A stretch of DNA of 11,106 nucleotides from NCBI GenBank assembly GCA_044449445.1, contig JBIOIA010000080.1:1-11106 (forward strand), read 5' to 3'. A program made the position numbers and the translations under genes. Origin of the DNA: DASXPG01 sp044449445. Lineage in GTDB: Bacteria > Gemmatimonadota > Gemmatimonadetes > Gemmatimonadales > JACORV01. A model generated the notes under the pieces. That model saw only the letters and a list, made by a program, of their open reading frames with translations. It was not told the origin of the DNA and did no database searches. Positions 1 to 5,987 of the stretch are shown here, piece by piece (position 1 is the first letter of the stretch; each line of letters opens with the position of its first letter).

Positions 1-549
1 GCAGCGTTCGAGTTCGCGAAGCGCGAGGGCAGGAAGCGCGTCACCATGAGCGACAAGTCCAACGCGGTGCGCGCGCACAGGATCTGGCAGGAGAAGTTCA
101 AGGCCGTCGCCGCGGAGCATCCCGGCATCCTGACGGAGCACCGCTACGTAGACGCGCTCGCGATGGAAATGGTGAAGGACCCGTACCGCTTCGACGTGAT
201 CGTCACCAACAACCTGTTCGGCGACATCCTCTCCGATCTGGGCGCGGGGCTGGTCGGCGGGCTGGGGCTCGCGGCGAGCGCGAACCTCCACCCCGGCCGT
301 GCCGGACTGTTCGAGCCGGTTCACGGCTCGGCGCCTCCGCTCGCGGGCAAGAACGTCGCCAATCCGTTCGCCGCGATCCTCACCGGCGCAATGATGCTGA
401 ACGAGCTCGGCTTTCCCGAGGCCGGGGCGGCGCTGGACTCCGCCGTCCGGGCGGCCCTCGCCGCGGGCGTGCGCACGCCGGACATCGGCGGCACCACGGG
501 CACTCGTGAGGCGGCCGCCTGGGTGCTGGAGCGCGTCCGGCAGAAGTAG
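1..549 (+). CDS. 3-isopropylmalate/isocitrate dehydrogenase family protein (LeuB-like), 3' part
   Basis: The 5' part lies outside the window; 182 codons and a TAG stop remain. The family carries out NAD(P)-dependent oxidative decarboxylation of 2-hydroxy acids: isopropylmalate in leucine synthesis, isocitrate in the TCA cycle. Visible residues, numbered from the first in-window codon, are SDKSN with catalytic Lys19, YVDALAM with Asp51 and FGDILSD with Asp75 and Asp79. The spacings of 32, 24 and 4 match Lys185/Asp217/Asp241/Asp245 of Thermus thermophilus IPMDH. FEPVHGSAP and the ANPFAAILTGAMMLNELG region form the usual adenine-side C-terminal half. The substrate-selecting helix is upstream of the window, so leuB versus icd versus another family member cannot be decided; the C-terminal half looks more like IPMDH. 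The ATG at 46 is internal, because homology continues in frame upstream of it. The thiolase gene begins 14 bp downstream. Confidence 0.88.
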   Translation, partial: AAFEFAKREGRKRVTMSDKSNAVRAHRIWQEKFKAVAAEHPGILTEHRYVDALAMEMVKDPYRFDVIVTNNLFGDILSDLGAGLVGGLGLAASANLHPGRAGLFEPVHGSAPPLAGKNVANPFAAILTGAMMLNELGFPEAGAALDSAVRAALAAGVRTPDIGGTTGTREAAAWVLERVRQK

Positions 550-551
550 CC

Positions 552-557
552 TATCTT
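552..557 (+). promoter_or_regulatory. Candidate -10 element for a leaderless thiolase transcript
   Basis: TATCTT fits TAnnnT and matches four of six TATAAT positions. It ends exactly six bases before the ATG at 564, and no Shine-Dalgarno sequence precedes that ATG. This spacing would put the transcription start at or next to the start codon. The matching -35 (TGGAGC at 527-532, 19 bp spacer) is poor. It lies in the 14-bp gap after the dehydrogenase stop codon, so read-through from upstream is an alternative. Confidence 0.35.
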
Positions 558-563
558 TTCAGC

Positions 564-1775
564 ATGAAAACGCAGAACAGGGACATGGACGTCGTCTTCC
601 TCTCCGGCGTGCGCACGCCGTTCGGCACGTTCGGGGGCACGCTCAAGGATTTCACCGCGATCGATCTCGCCGCTGAGGCCGCGCGGCACGCCATCGAGCG
701 CTCGGGCCTCAAGCCGGGCGACTTCGATCATGCCGTGTTCGGCAACGCGCTCCAGACTTCCGCAGACGCCATCTATTTCGCCCGCCACGTCGCGCTCAAG
801 GCGGGACTGCCCATCGAGACGCCCGCGCTCACGGTCAACCGGCTGTGCGGCTCGGGCTTCGAGGCCGTCACGCAGGGCGCGACCCAGATCCTGCTCGGCG
901 AATCGCAGGCCGTGCTGTGCGGCGGCGGCGAATCCATGAGCCAGGCGCCACACGTGGTGCGGGGCGCGCGCTGGGGCCTGCGCCTCGGTCCGATGGCGCC
1001 GCTCGAAGACCTGTTGTGGGAGTCGCTCAAGGACCCGCAGTGCGGCCTCTCGATGGCCGAGACCGCCGAGAGCCTTGCCGAGCAGTACAAGCTGACACGC
1101 CAGGATGTGGACGAGTACGCCGCGCGCTCGCAGCGGCTCGCGAAGAAGGCGTGGGACGACTGCGTGTTCGAGGAGGAAGTGATCGGCTATCCGGTGAAGG
1201 ACCGGAAGACGAAGCAGATGGTGAGCTTCCGCGCCGACGAGCACATGCGCCCCGACACGACCGTGGAAGGCCTCGCGAAGCTGGCGCCCTACTTCAAGAA
1301 GGACGGCCTGGTCACGGCCGGGAACGCGAGCGGCATCTGCGACGGCGCGGCCGCGCTCGTCATCGCGAGTGAGTCATTCGCGAAGGCGAAGGGTGCCAAG
1401 CCGATCGGGCGGCTGATCGCGTGGGCCGTGGCGGGCGTCGAGCCCAGGCACATGGGCATCGGGCCGGCGCCGGCGATCCGCAAGCTGATGCAGAAGACCG
1501 GGATGACGTTCGACCAGGTGGACCTGTTCGAGGTGAACGAAGCGTTCTCGCCGCAGTACGTCGCCGTCGAGAAGGAGCTCGGCCTGCCGCGCGAGCGGAC
1601 GAACGTGCACGGCGGCGCGATCGCGATCGGGCATCCGCTCGCCGCGTCCGGCGCGCGGATCACGCTGCACCTGTTGCACGCGCTGCGGCGCGCCGGCAAG
1701 AAGATCGGCGTGGGCAGCGCCTGCATCGGCGGCGGCCAGGGAATCGCCGTCATGGTCGAGGCGTTCCCGAAGTAA
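564..1775 (+). CDS. Acetyl-CoA/3-ketoacyl-CoA thiolase (ACAA2-like)
   Basis: Thiolase-superfamily enzyme that cleaves 3-ketoacyl-CoA to acetyl-CoA plus a shortened acyl-CoA, or condenses two acetyl-CoA in reverse; probably cytosolic. The 403 residues match full family length. The four active-site loops are present: nucleophile Cys95 in NRLCGSGFE, Asn325 in NEAF, His357 in GHP and Cys387 in CIGGGQG. The Asn-His (32) and His-Cys (30) spacings equal those of the Zoogloea biosynthetic thiolase (Asn316, His348, Cys378). The overall sequence (TPFGTFGGTLKDFTA, SADAIYFARHV, ESMSQAP) most resembles mitochondrial ACAA2, which handles short to medium chains. The ATG at 585 also lies before the conserved domain, but its AGGGA sits only one base upstream; 564 is preferred because a TAnnnT hexamer lies six bases before it. 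The slipin Shine-Dalgarno overlaps this stop codon, so the two genes are probably co-transcribed. A 3-hydroxybutyryl-CoA dehydrogenase two genes on supports a shared acyl-CoA pathway. Degradative or synthetic direction cannot be told from sequence. Confidence 0.93.
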   Translation: MKTQNRDMDVVFLSGVRTPFGTFGGTLKDFTAIDLAAEAARHAIERSGLKPGDFDHAVFGNALQTSADAIYFARHVALKAGLPIETPALTVNRLCGSGFEAVTQGATQILLGESQAVLCGGGESMSQAPHVVRGARWGLRLGPMAPLEDLLWESLKDPQCGLSMAETAESLAEQYKLTRQDVDEYAARSQRLAKKAWDDCVFEEEVIGYPVKDRKTKQMVSFRADEHMRPDTTVEGLAKLAPYFKKDGLVTAGNASGICDGAAALVIASESFAKAKGAKPIGRLIAWAVAGVEPRHMGIGPAPAIRKLMQKTGMTFDQVDLFEVNEAFSPQYVAVEKELGLPRERTNVHGGAIAIGHPLAASGARITLHLLHALRRAGKKIGVGSACIGGGQGIAVMVEAFPK

Positions 1776-1779
1776 GGAG
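1774..1779 (+). promoter_or_regulatory. Shine-Dalgarno sequence of the slipin gene
   Basis: AAGGAG lies five bases before the ATG at 1785 and overlaps the TAA stop of the thiolase gene (1773-1775). A ribosome finishing the thiolase would sit on this site, so the two genes are likely translationally coupled. It is one of the few clear Shine-Dalgarno sites in the window. Confidence 0.75.
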
Positions 1780-1784
1780 CGAGT

Positions 1785-2702
1785 ATGCAGCCGTTCGGTG
1801 GCCTGGAGATCGTCGGCCTGATCGCCGCACTGTACACGCTCTCCAGCCTGCGCATCATCAAGCAGTACGAGCGCGGTGTGTCGTTCTTCCTCGGCCGCTA
1901 CTGGAACACCAAGGGGCCGGGCATCGCGTTCCTGCCGACGTTCATCGCGCACATGCACCGGGTGTCGCTGCGCACGCTCGCGCTCGACATTCCGCCGCAG
2001 GACGTCATCACGCGCGACAACGTGTCGGTGAAGGTGAACGCGGTGCTCTACATGCGGGTGAAGGACCCGTCCGCCGCGATCATCCAGATCGAGAACTACC
2101 TCTACGCCACGAGCCAGATGGCGCAGACGACGCTGCGCAGCGTGCTCGGCGAGCACCAGCTCGACGACCTGCTCTCCGAGCGCGAGAAGATCAACGACAC
2201 GCTGAAGCGCATCATCGACCAGCGCACCGACGAGTGGGGCATCGAGGTCACGGCGGTCGAGGTCAAGGACGTGGACCTGCCCGACCAGATGAAGCGCGCG
2301 ATGGCGCGGCAGGCCGAGGCCGAGCGCGAGCGGCGGGCGAAGATCATCAACGCCGAGGGCGAGCTCCAGGCCTCGGAAAAGCTGGCGCAGGCCGCGCACG
2401 TCATCGGCTCGGCGCCTGCGGCGATCCAGCTGCGCTACCTCCAGACGGTGAGCGAGATCGCCTCGGAGAAGAACTCCACCACGTTCTTCCCGATCCCGAT
2501 CGACATCTTCCGCTCGTTCGGCCAGGCGCTCGGCCAGGCCGCGGCGCTGACGCCGCGGGACGCGAAGGACATGCAGGAAGGCCGCGCGGCGCGCGAGGCC
2601 CGGGCCCTGAGCGACACCGGCCCCCGCCCTTCGCTCGGCGCCGGCTCGCCGGAGAACGCGCCGAAGGCCAGCGAAGCCGAGCGCCGCCGCTCCGAAGTCT
2701 GA
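1785..2702 (+). CDS. Slipin family SPFH/band-7 membrane protein
   Basis: 305-residue stomatin-like protein. A short N-terminal hydrophobic anchor (about 6-22) precedes the SPFH domain (about 24-185), with ERGVSFFLGR, PPQDVITRDNVSV, TTLRSVLGEHQLDDLLSERE and WGIEVTAVEVKDVDLP. A charged helix (about 172-205, RQAEAERERRAKIINAEGE) should form the coiled coil through which SPFH proteins oligomerise. NSTTFFPIPIDIF (230-242) is the typical slipin C-terminal segment. Residues from about 255 form a low-complexity Ala/Arg/Pro tail that I do not recall from standard slipins. Slipins organise membrane microdomains and act as scaffolds for partner proteins, often an NfeD protein encoded next door. Here the neighbour, 2 bp downstream, is a different membrane protein. 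The start is supported by AAGGAG five bases upstream. The family assignment is secure; the cellular role is unknown. Confidence 0.93.
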   Translation: MQPFGGLEIVGLIAALYTLSSLRIIKQYERGVSFFLGRYWNTKGPGIAFLPTFIAHMHRVSLRTLALDIPPQDVITRDNVSVKVNAVLYMRVKDPSAAIIQIENYLYATSQMAQTTLRSVLGEHQLDDLLSEREKINDTLKRIIDQRTDEWGIEVTAVEVKDVDLPDQMKRAMARQAEAERERRAKIINAEGELQASEKLAQAAHVIGSAPAAIQLRYLQTVSEIASEKNSTTFFPIPIDIFRSFGQALGQAAALTPRDAKDMQEGRAAREARALSDTGPRPSLGAGSPENAPKASEAERRRSEV

Positions 2703-2704
2703 TC

Positions 2705-3577
2705 GTGGCGGACAACCTCCCCAGTCGCCGCATCGATCGCGAGGCGCTGGAGCGCATCATCCAGCGCGCTGCGGAGCTCCAGGCCGGCGAAATGGACACC
2801 GGCGAGAGCATGACCGAGTCGGAGCTGCTGAAGCTCGGCGCCGACGTCGGCATCGACGGGCGGTTCCTGCGCCAGGCGATGTACGAGCAGGCCGCCGGCG
2901 GCGCGGTCGAGCGCGGGTTCGTCGCGCGGTGGTTCGGCCCGGGACGCGTGTTCGCGTCGCGGGTGGTCGCGGGTGACAAGCCGCACCTCGAGGATGCGCT
3001 CGCGCAGTGGATGACCGAAGGCGAGGCCCTCACGGTCAAGCGCCGGATGCCGGACCGGACCGTGTGGGAGCAGCAGAAGGGTTTTCTGGCGAACATGAAG
3101 CGCGGCTTCGGCGTGGGCGGAAGGTCGTACCACCTGGCCCGCGCGGTGGACATCACGGTGGTCGTCACGCCGCTCGAAGCCGGGTTCTGCCACGTCGAGC
3201 TGAGCGCGGACGTGTCCCAGCGGCGCAGCACGGCCGTTGCCGTCGGGGTGGCCGGCGGCACGGCGATCGCGATGCTCGGCGTCATCGTGCTCGCGATCTC
3301 TGCGCAGCACCCGTTGCTGCTCGACATGGTAGCATCCGTGCCGATCGCAGCCGGCGCAGCCATTCCGTACCTGTCGGGCAAGAGCCACCGCAAGCGCAAC
3401 GACCAGATGCAGCTGGCGCTGGAGCAGATCCTCGACCGGCTCGAGCACGGCGAGATCAAGCCGCGCCACAAGAACCTCGAACCGTCGCCGATCGCCCGGT
3501 TCGCCGACGACATCCGGCGCGCGATCACCGAAGGAATCGAGCAGGGTCGCCGGCCGCAGCGCCGGCTGGGGTCATGA
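2705..3577 (+). CDS. Conserved hypothetical membrane protein with two adjacent helices
   Basis: 290 residues from a GTG start 2 bp after the slipin stop. The reading frame is open far upstream, but only as a shadow of the thiolase and slipin genes. The protein begins with a helical module (about 8-65, REALERIIQRAAELQ then LLKLGADVGIDGRFLRQAMYEQ). I associate this module with uncharacterised proteins of Gemmatimonadota and related phyla. A mixed region (70-172) follows, then two hydrophobic segments (about 176-199 and 203-224) and a charged C-terminal helix (about 228-285). I see no signal peptide and no catalytic motif. It is not an NfeD homologue as far as I can see: there is no Gly-rich serine-protease or OB-fold pattern. 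Tight spacing behind the slipin suggests co-translation and perhaps physical partnership. The next ATG (Met30) would cut into the helical module, so GTG is preferred. Function unknown. Confidence 0.8.
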   Translation: MADNLPSRRIDREALERIIQRAAELQAGEMDTGESMTESELLKLGADVGIDGRFLRQAMYEQAAGGAVERGFVARWFGPGRVFASRVVAGDKPHLEDALAQWMTEGEALTVKRRMPDRTVWEQQKGFLANMKRGFGVGGRSYHLARAVDITVVVTPLEAGFCHVELSADVSQRRSTAVAVGVAGGTAIAMLGVIVLAISAQHPLLLDMVASVPIAAGAAIPYLSGKSHRKRNDQMQLALEQILDRLEHGEIKPRHKNLEPSPIARFADDIRRAITEGIEQGRRPQRRLGS

Positions 3578-3621
3578 TGTCTTTCAACCTTCAACTTTCA
3601 ACTTTCGGCATTCATCCATGA
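3574..3621 (+). CDS. Possible 15-codon coupling mini-ORF (leader peptide)
   Basis: An ATG at 3574 overlaps the TGA stop (3575-3577) of the upstream membrane-protein gene as ATGA. Its frame reads MMSFNLQLSTFGIHP and stops at TGA 3619-3621, which overlaps the ATG at 3618 of the 3-hydroxybutyryl-CoA dehydrogenase gene, again as ATGA. The mini-ORF would thus bridge the 40-bp gap by two termination-reinitiation steps. Its body is the heptamer array described separately, so the peptide may be incidental and only the act of translation may matter. It has no Shine-Dalgarno sequence of its own. There is no direct evidence that it is translated. Confidence 0.3.
   Translation: MMSFNLQLSTFGIHP
3582..3617 (+). 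repeat. Degenerate heptamer array before the 3-hydroxybutyryl-CoA dehydrogenase gene
   Basis: Four consecutive heptamers, TTTCAAC (3582-3588), CTTCAAC (3589-3595), TTTCAAC (3596-3602) and TTTCGGC (3603-3609), are followed by ATTCATCC and then the ATG at 3618. Only two G bases occur in these 36 bases, in strong contrast to the GC-rich surroundings. No Shine-Dalgarno sequence is present, so this pyrimidine/A-rich unstructured leader may itself promote ribosome entry. A second array of the same period lies before thyX. Confidence 0.8.
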
Positions 3622-4505
3622 GCGAGATCTCCACCGTCGGCGTCCTCGGCTGCGGCCTGATGGGCAGCGGCATCGCCCAGACCGCCGCTGCGGCTGGCTT
3701 CACCACCGTCGTGCGCGAAGTCAGCGACGCGCTGCTCGAGAAGGGCAAGGGCCGGATCACCGGCTCGCTGAACAAGCTGGTCGAGAAGGGCAAGCTCGAG
3801 CCCGCCGCGCGCGACGCGACGCTCGGCCGGCTGCGCTTCACCACGAAGGTCGCCGACCTCAAGGACTGCGACATCGTGATCGAGGCGGTGGTCGAGGATC
3901 TCGAATTGAAGCGCACGATCTGGAAGGAGCTCGACGCGTTGTGCCCGGCGCGCACCATCTTCGCCACCAACACCTCGAGCCTCACCGTCATCGAGCAGGC
4001 CACGGCCACGGGGCGGACCGACAAGTTCGTCGGGTTGCACTTCTTCAACCCGGTCCCGCTCATGAAGCTGGTCGAGGTGGTGCGGACGGTGACTACGTCG
4101 GACGAGACCTTCCAGCGCGCCTTCGCCTTCGGCACGAAGCTCGGCAAGGAGCCGATCGCCGCGAAGGACAACTCGGGCTTCGTGGTGAACCTGCTGCTCG
4201 TGCCCTACCTGCTCGACGCGATCCGGCAGCTCGAGCACGGCGTCGCGACGGTGCCGGACATGGACAAGGCGATGCAGCTGGGTTGCGGATACCCGATGGG
4301 GCCGTTCGTCCTGCTCGACTTCGTGGGCCTCGACACCACGTACAAGATCGCCGAGATCATGTTCGCCGAGTACCGCGAGCAGCGCTACGCGCCGCCGCCG
4401 CTGCTCAAGCGGATGGTGATCGCGGGATGGCACGGCAAGAAGAGCGGCAAGGGGTTCTACGATTACGCCCAGAATCCGCCCACCGTCTCGTCGCTGGGGC
4501 TCTGA
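3618..4505 (+). CDS. hbd: 3-hydroxybutyryl-CoA dehydrogenase
   Basis: 295 residues, normal length for a single-function 3-hydroxyacyl-CoA dehydrogenase. It interconverts 3-hydroxyacyl-CoA and 3-oxoacyl-CoA with NAD(P), the step next to the thiolase encoded upstream. The N-terminal Rossmann domain has GCGLMG (11-16), with Glu34 at the end of the second strand where NAD enzymes carry an acidic residue. The catalytic set is complete by spacing against human HADH: Ser120, His141 in HFFNP, Glu153 and Asn191 (human Ser137, His158, Glu170, Asn208). The C-terminal helical dimerisation domain has DMDKAMQLGCGYPMGPF and ends in the usual GKKSGKGFYDY. The ATG at 3618 is right for the Rossmann start but has no Shine-Dalgarno; the heptamer array and mini-ORF lie directly upstream. 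I infer C4 to short-chain substrates. A PHB, butyryl-CoA or beta-oxidation role is equally possible. Confidence 0.95.
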   Translation: MSEISTVGVLGCGLMGSGIAQTAAAAGFTTVVREVSDALLEKGKGRITGSLNKLVEKGKLEPAARDATLGRLRFTTKVADLKDCDIVIEAVVEDLELKRTIWKELDALCPARTIFATNTSSLTVIEQATATGRTDKFVGLHFFNPVPLMKLVEVVRTVTTSDETFQRAFAFGTKLGKEPIAAKDNSGFVVNLLLVPYLLDAIRQLEHGVATVPDMDKAMQLGCGYPMGPFVLLDFVGLDTTYKIAEIMFAEYREQRYAPPPLLKRMVIAGWHGKKSGKGFYDYAQNPPTVSSLGL

Positions 4506-4523
4506 CTGATCGTTAGGCAGGCC

Positions 4524-5099
4524 GTGCGGGCGCGCGCCTTCGCGGTCCTCGCCGCGCTGGCGGCCTGCGCCACGGGCGGCGTGCGGCCCCGCTTCGGTCC
4601 CGAGCCGCAGGCCGTCATGATGCTCGTCGATCTTCCGGCCTCGGCCGCGACCGAATCGCTGGCCATCTCCCTGGGCCGAGTCGGGCTCCCGGTCCGCACG
4701 GCCGAGCCGCGCGAGGGCTATCTCGAATCGGGCTGGTTCGACGTCCAGGCGCACCGGCCGGCGCGCGAGCCCTTCAACCAGCTCGACAGCATCGTCAAGC
4801 TCCGCTTCTTCGCCGATCCGGCCTTCGGGCATACGCGATTGTTCGCGGAGTGCGTGGTGCGCGTGGCCTGGGACCCCAGCGTTCCCCCGCGCGACCTCGA
4901 ACGGATGCCGCCGGCCGGTCACCCGGGCCGCGCCCTGCTCGACTCGGTGCTGACCGTGATGCGCTCGCACGTGGTGCGCGACACGACGACCAGGACGGGC
5001 GGCCCGCCCCTGCCGGAGCGTGCCGGATCCGACACTTCCAAGGCGGGGGCACAACCCGCGCCGCGTCCGCCGCGACGCGACACGACGGACCTCCGCTAG
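4524..5099 (+). CDS. Small hypothetical lipoprotein
   Basis: 191 residues from a GTG start 18 bp after the dehydrogenase stop, with a weak purine stretch (taggcagg) upstream. The N-terminus is a compact lipoprotein signal: Arg at 2 and 4, a hydrophobic core, then lipobox LAAC with acylated Cys15. The mature protein should be membrane-anchored outside the cytoplasm. Residues about 30-150 look like one small alpha/beta domain; I do not recognise its family. The last 40 residues are Pro/Arg/Thr-rich and probably disordered. The gene trails the acyl-CoA cluster and may be co-transcribed with it, but nothing links it to that pathway. Its stop codon lies in the CTAG it shares with the convergent DUF116-like gene. 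Confidence 0.75.
   Translation: MRARAFAVLAALAACATGGVRPRFGPEPQAVMMLVDLPASAATESLAISLGRVGLPVRTAEPREGYLESGWFDVQAHRPAREPFNQLDSIVKLRFFADPAFGHTRLFAECVVRVAWDPSVPPRDLERMPPAGHPGRALLDSVLTVMRSHVVRDTTTRTGGPPLPERAGSDTSKAGAQPAPRPPRRDTTDLR
5096..5099. other. Shared CTAG stop codons of a convergent gene pair
   Basis: The palindrome CTAG supplies the TAG stop of the lipoprotein gene (5097-5099, plus) and the TAG stop of the DUF116-like gene (5096-5098, minus). The reading frames overlap by four bases, leaving no intergenic space for a terminator. Confidence 0.9.
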
Positions 5100-5920
5100 C
5101 TCTCCTTCGCCGCGGCCCCGTTAACGAAGCTCCTGACCCACCCCTCGAACTTCGCGATGTCGATCACCGCGTCCTTGCAGGGCCCGGCCGGCAGGCTCAT
5201 CGTCAGCCCGAGGACCGGGATTTTCGCGGCGACGTCGTGCAGGCCCGTGACCATGTCGCGCTCGCACGCGACCGCGACGACCGCGCGCGGCCGCCGCTCG
5301 CGGATGGCGCGGCGCGCCAGCTGACCGCGCGTGGCCACGAATACGGGAACCTCGTAGCGCCCCGCGACGTCGAGCACCTGGTCGAGTGTCACCTTCGAGA
5401 GGCAGCGCGGAATCAGCACGAGCAGCTCGCCCTTGCCCACCTTGCGGCCGCGCCGCTCGGCCAGCGCGTTGTAGACGTCCACCGCGGCGTGCTCCACCGG
5501 GTCGCGCGCGCCGAACCGCCGCGCCACGTGGCTCGTCCAGCTCATCAGCCGCAGGAACGGCCCGCGCTCGGCGAGCCGCTCCGGCAGCAGCAGAACCGGG
5601 CCGTAGAACGAGCCGAGCAGCAACGCGAACCACGCCCACGCGATCACGCTGAAGGCCGAGATGGACAGCAGGAGCGCGGTGGGCAGCGGCGACCACAATC
5701 CGTCGAGTCGCGGCGCGAGGATGAACCACAGGACGTAGAGGGTCGCGCACGCCGACGCGAGCGCCAGGGCGGCGAACCAGAAGAAGCGTGAGGGCGGCGC
5801 CGAGAAGTCGCCCCGATTGGGGAGCGGCTTCCCGTTCCATTCGTCCCACTCGTGGCCGAGCCGGCGATCCACCTCGATGTGGATCAGCTCCGCCTTGGTT
5901 GCTCGCACGCCGACGCTCAT
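5096..5920 (-). CDS. DUF116-like membrane protein
   Basis: 274 residues. A soluble N-terminal stretch (1-43) precedes two transmembrane segments (about 46-69 and 80-104, the second running into LLLGSFYGPVLLLPE). A cytosolic domain (about 163-265) resembles DUF116: LLVLIPRCLS with Cys173, then VPVFVATRGQLARRAI, VVAVACERDMVTGL with Cys219, and IPVLGL...PAGPCKDAVID with Cys248. Members I recall also carry a CxxCGxC-type cluster between the first and second of these blocks, which is absent here. The biochemical role of the family is not established to my knowledge; the conserved cysteines suggest metal or redox binding. A GAAGG ends about ten bases upstream of the ATG. The gene diverges from the FAD-linked oxidase across 67 bp, so the two may share regulation. 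The family call rests on remembered motifs and is fairly sure; the function is unknown. Confidence 0.78.
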   Translation of the reverse strand: MSVGVRATKAELIHIEVDRRLGHEWDEWNGKPLPNRGDFSAPPSRFFWFAALALASACATLYVLWFILAPRLDGLWSPLPTALLLSISAFSVIAWAWFALLLGSFYGPVLLLPERLAERGPFLRLMSWTSHVARRFGARDPVEHAAVDVYNALAERRGRKVGKGELLVLIPRCLSKVTLDQVLDVAGRYEVPVFVATRGQLARRAIRERRPRAVVAVACERDMVTGLHDVAAKIPVLGLTMSLPAGPCKDAVIDIAKFEGWVRSFVNGAAAKES

Positions 5921-5949
5921 GAACCGTACACCTTCACCGCGGCCCGAGC

Positions 5950-5960
5950 GCTTGTCAAGC
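5950..5960. promoter_or_regulatory. Palindrome in the divergent DUF116/FAD-oxidase promoter region
   Basis: GCTTG-T-CAAGC is a perfect 5-1-5 inverted repeat. It contains TTGTCA (5952-5957) as a -35-like hexamer for the plus strand and TTGACA (5958-5953) as a perfect -35 hexamer for the minus strand. The minus strand lacks a convincing -10 at 17-18 bp. The palindrome may be just two overlapping -35 elements or a small operator able to act on both genes. Confidence 0.4.
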
Positions 5961-5981
5961 CAAACAGCCGGCCGTTAGCTT
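5952..5981 (+). promoter_or_regulatory. Candidate leaderless promoter of the FAD-linked oxidase gene
   Basis: TTGTCA (5952-5957, five of six matches to TTGACA) is followed by an 18-bp spacer and TAGCTT (5976-5981, TAnnnT). Exactly six bases then separate the hexamer from the GTG start at 5988. No Shine-Dalgarno sequence precedes the GTG. Transcription would start at or beside the start codon, the same geometry as at the thiolase gene. Confidence 0.45.
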
Positions 5982-5987
5982 GCCGGC

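Noticed and set aside
585..587. Alternative ATG start of the thiolase
   Set aside because: AGGGA lies only one base upstream, too close to function as a Shine-Dalgarno, whereas 564 has a well-placed TAnnnT. It cannot be fully excluded.
1421..2704. Long open frame upstream of the 290-residue membrane protein that would give a 718-residue protein
   Set aside because: The upstream part is an Arg/Ala/Gly-rich translation of the thiolase and slipin genes in the wrong frame; only the part from 2705 has natural composition.
3612..5054. Minus-strand open frame of 480 codons opposite the dehydrogenase and lipoprotein genes
   Set aside because: Composition is Arg/Glu/His-rich with no domain pattern, and the plus-strand genes explain the frame.
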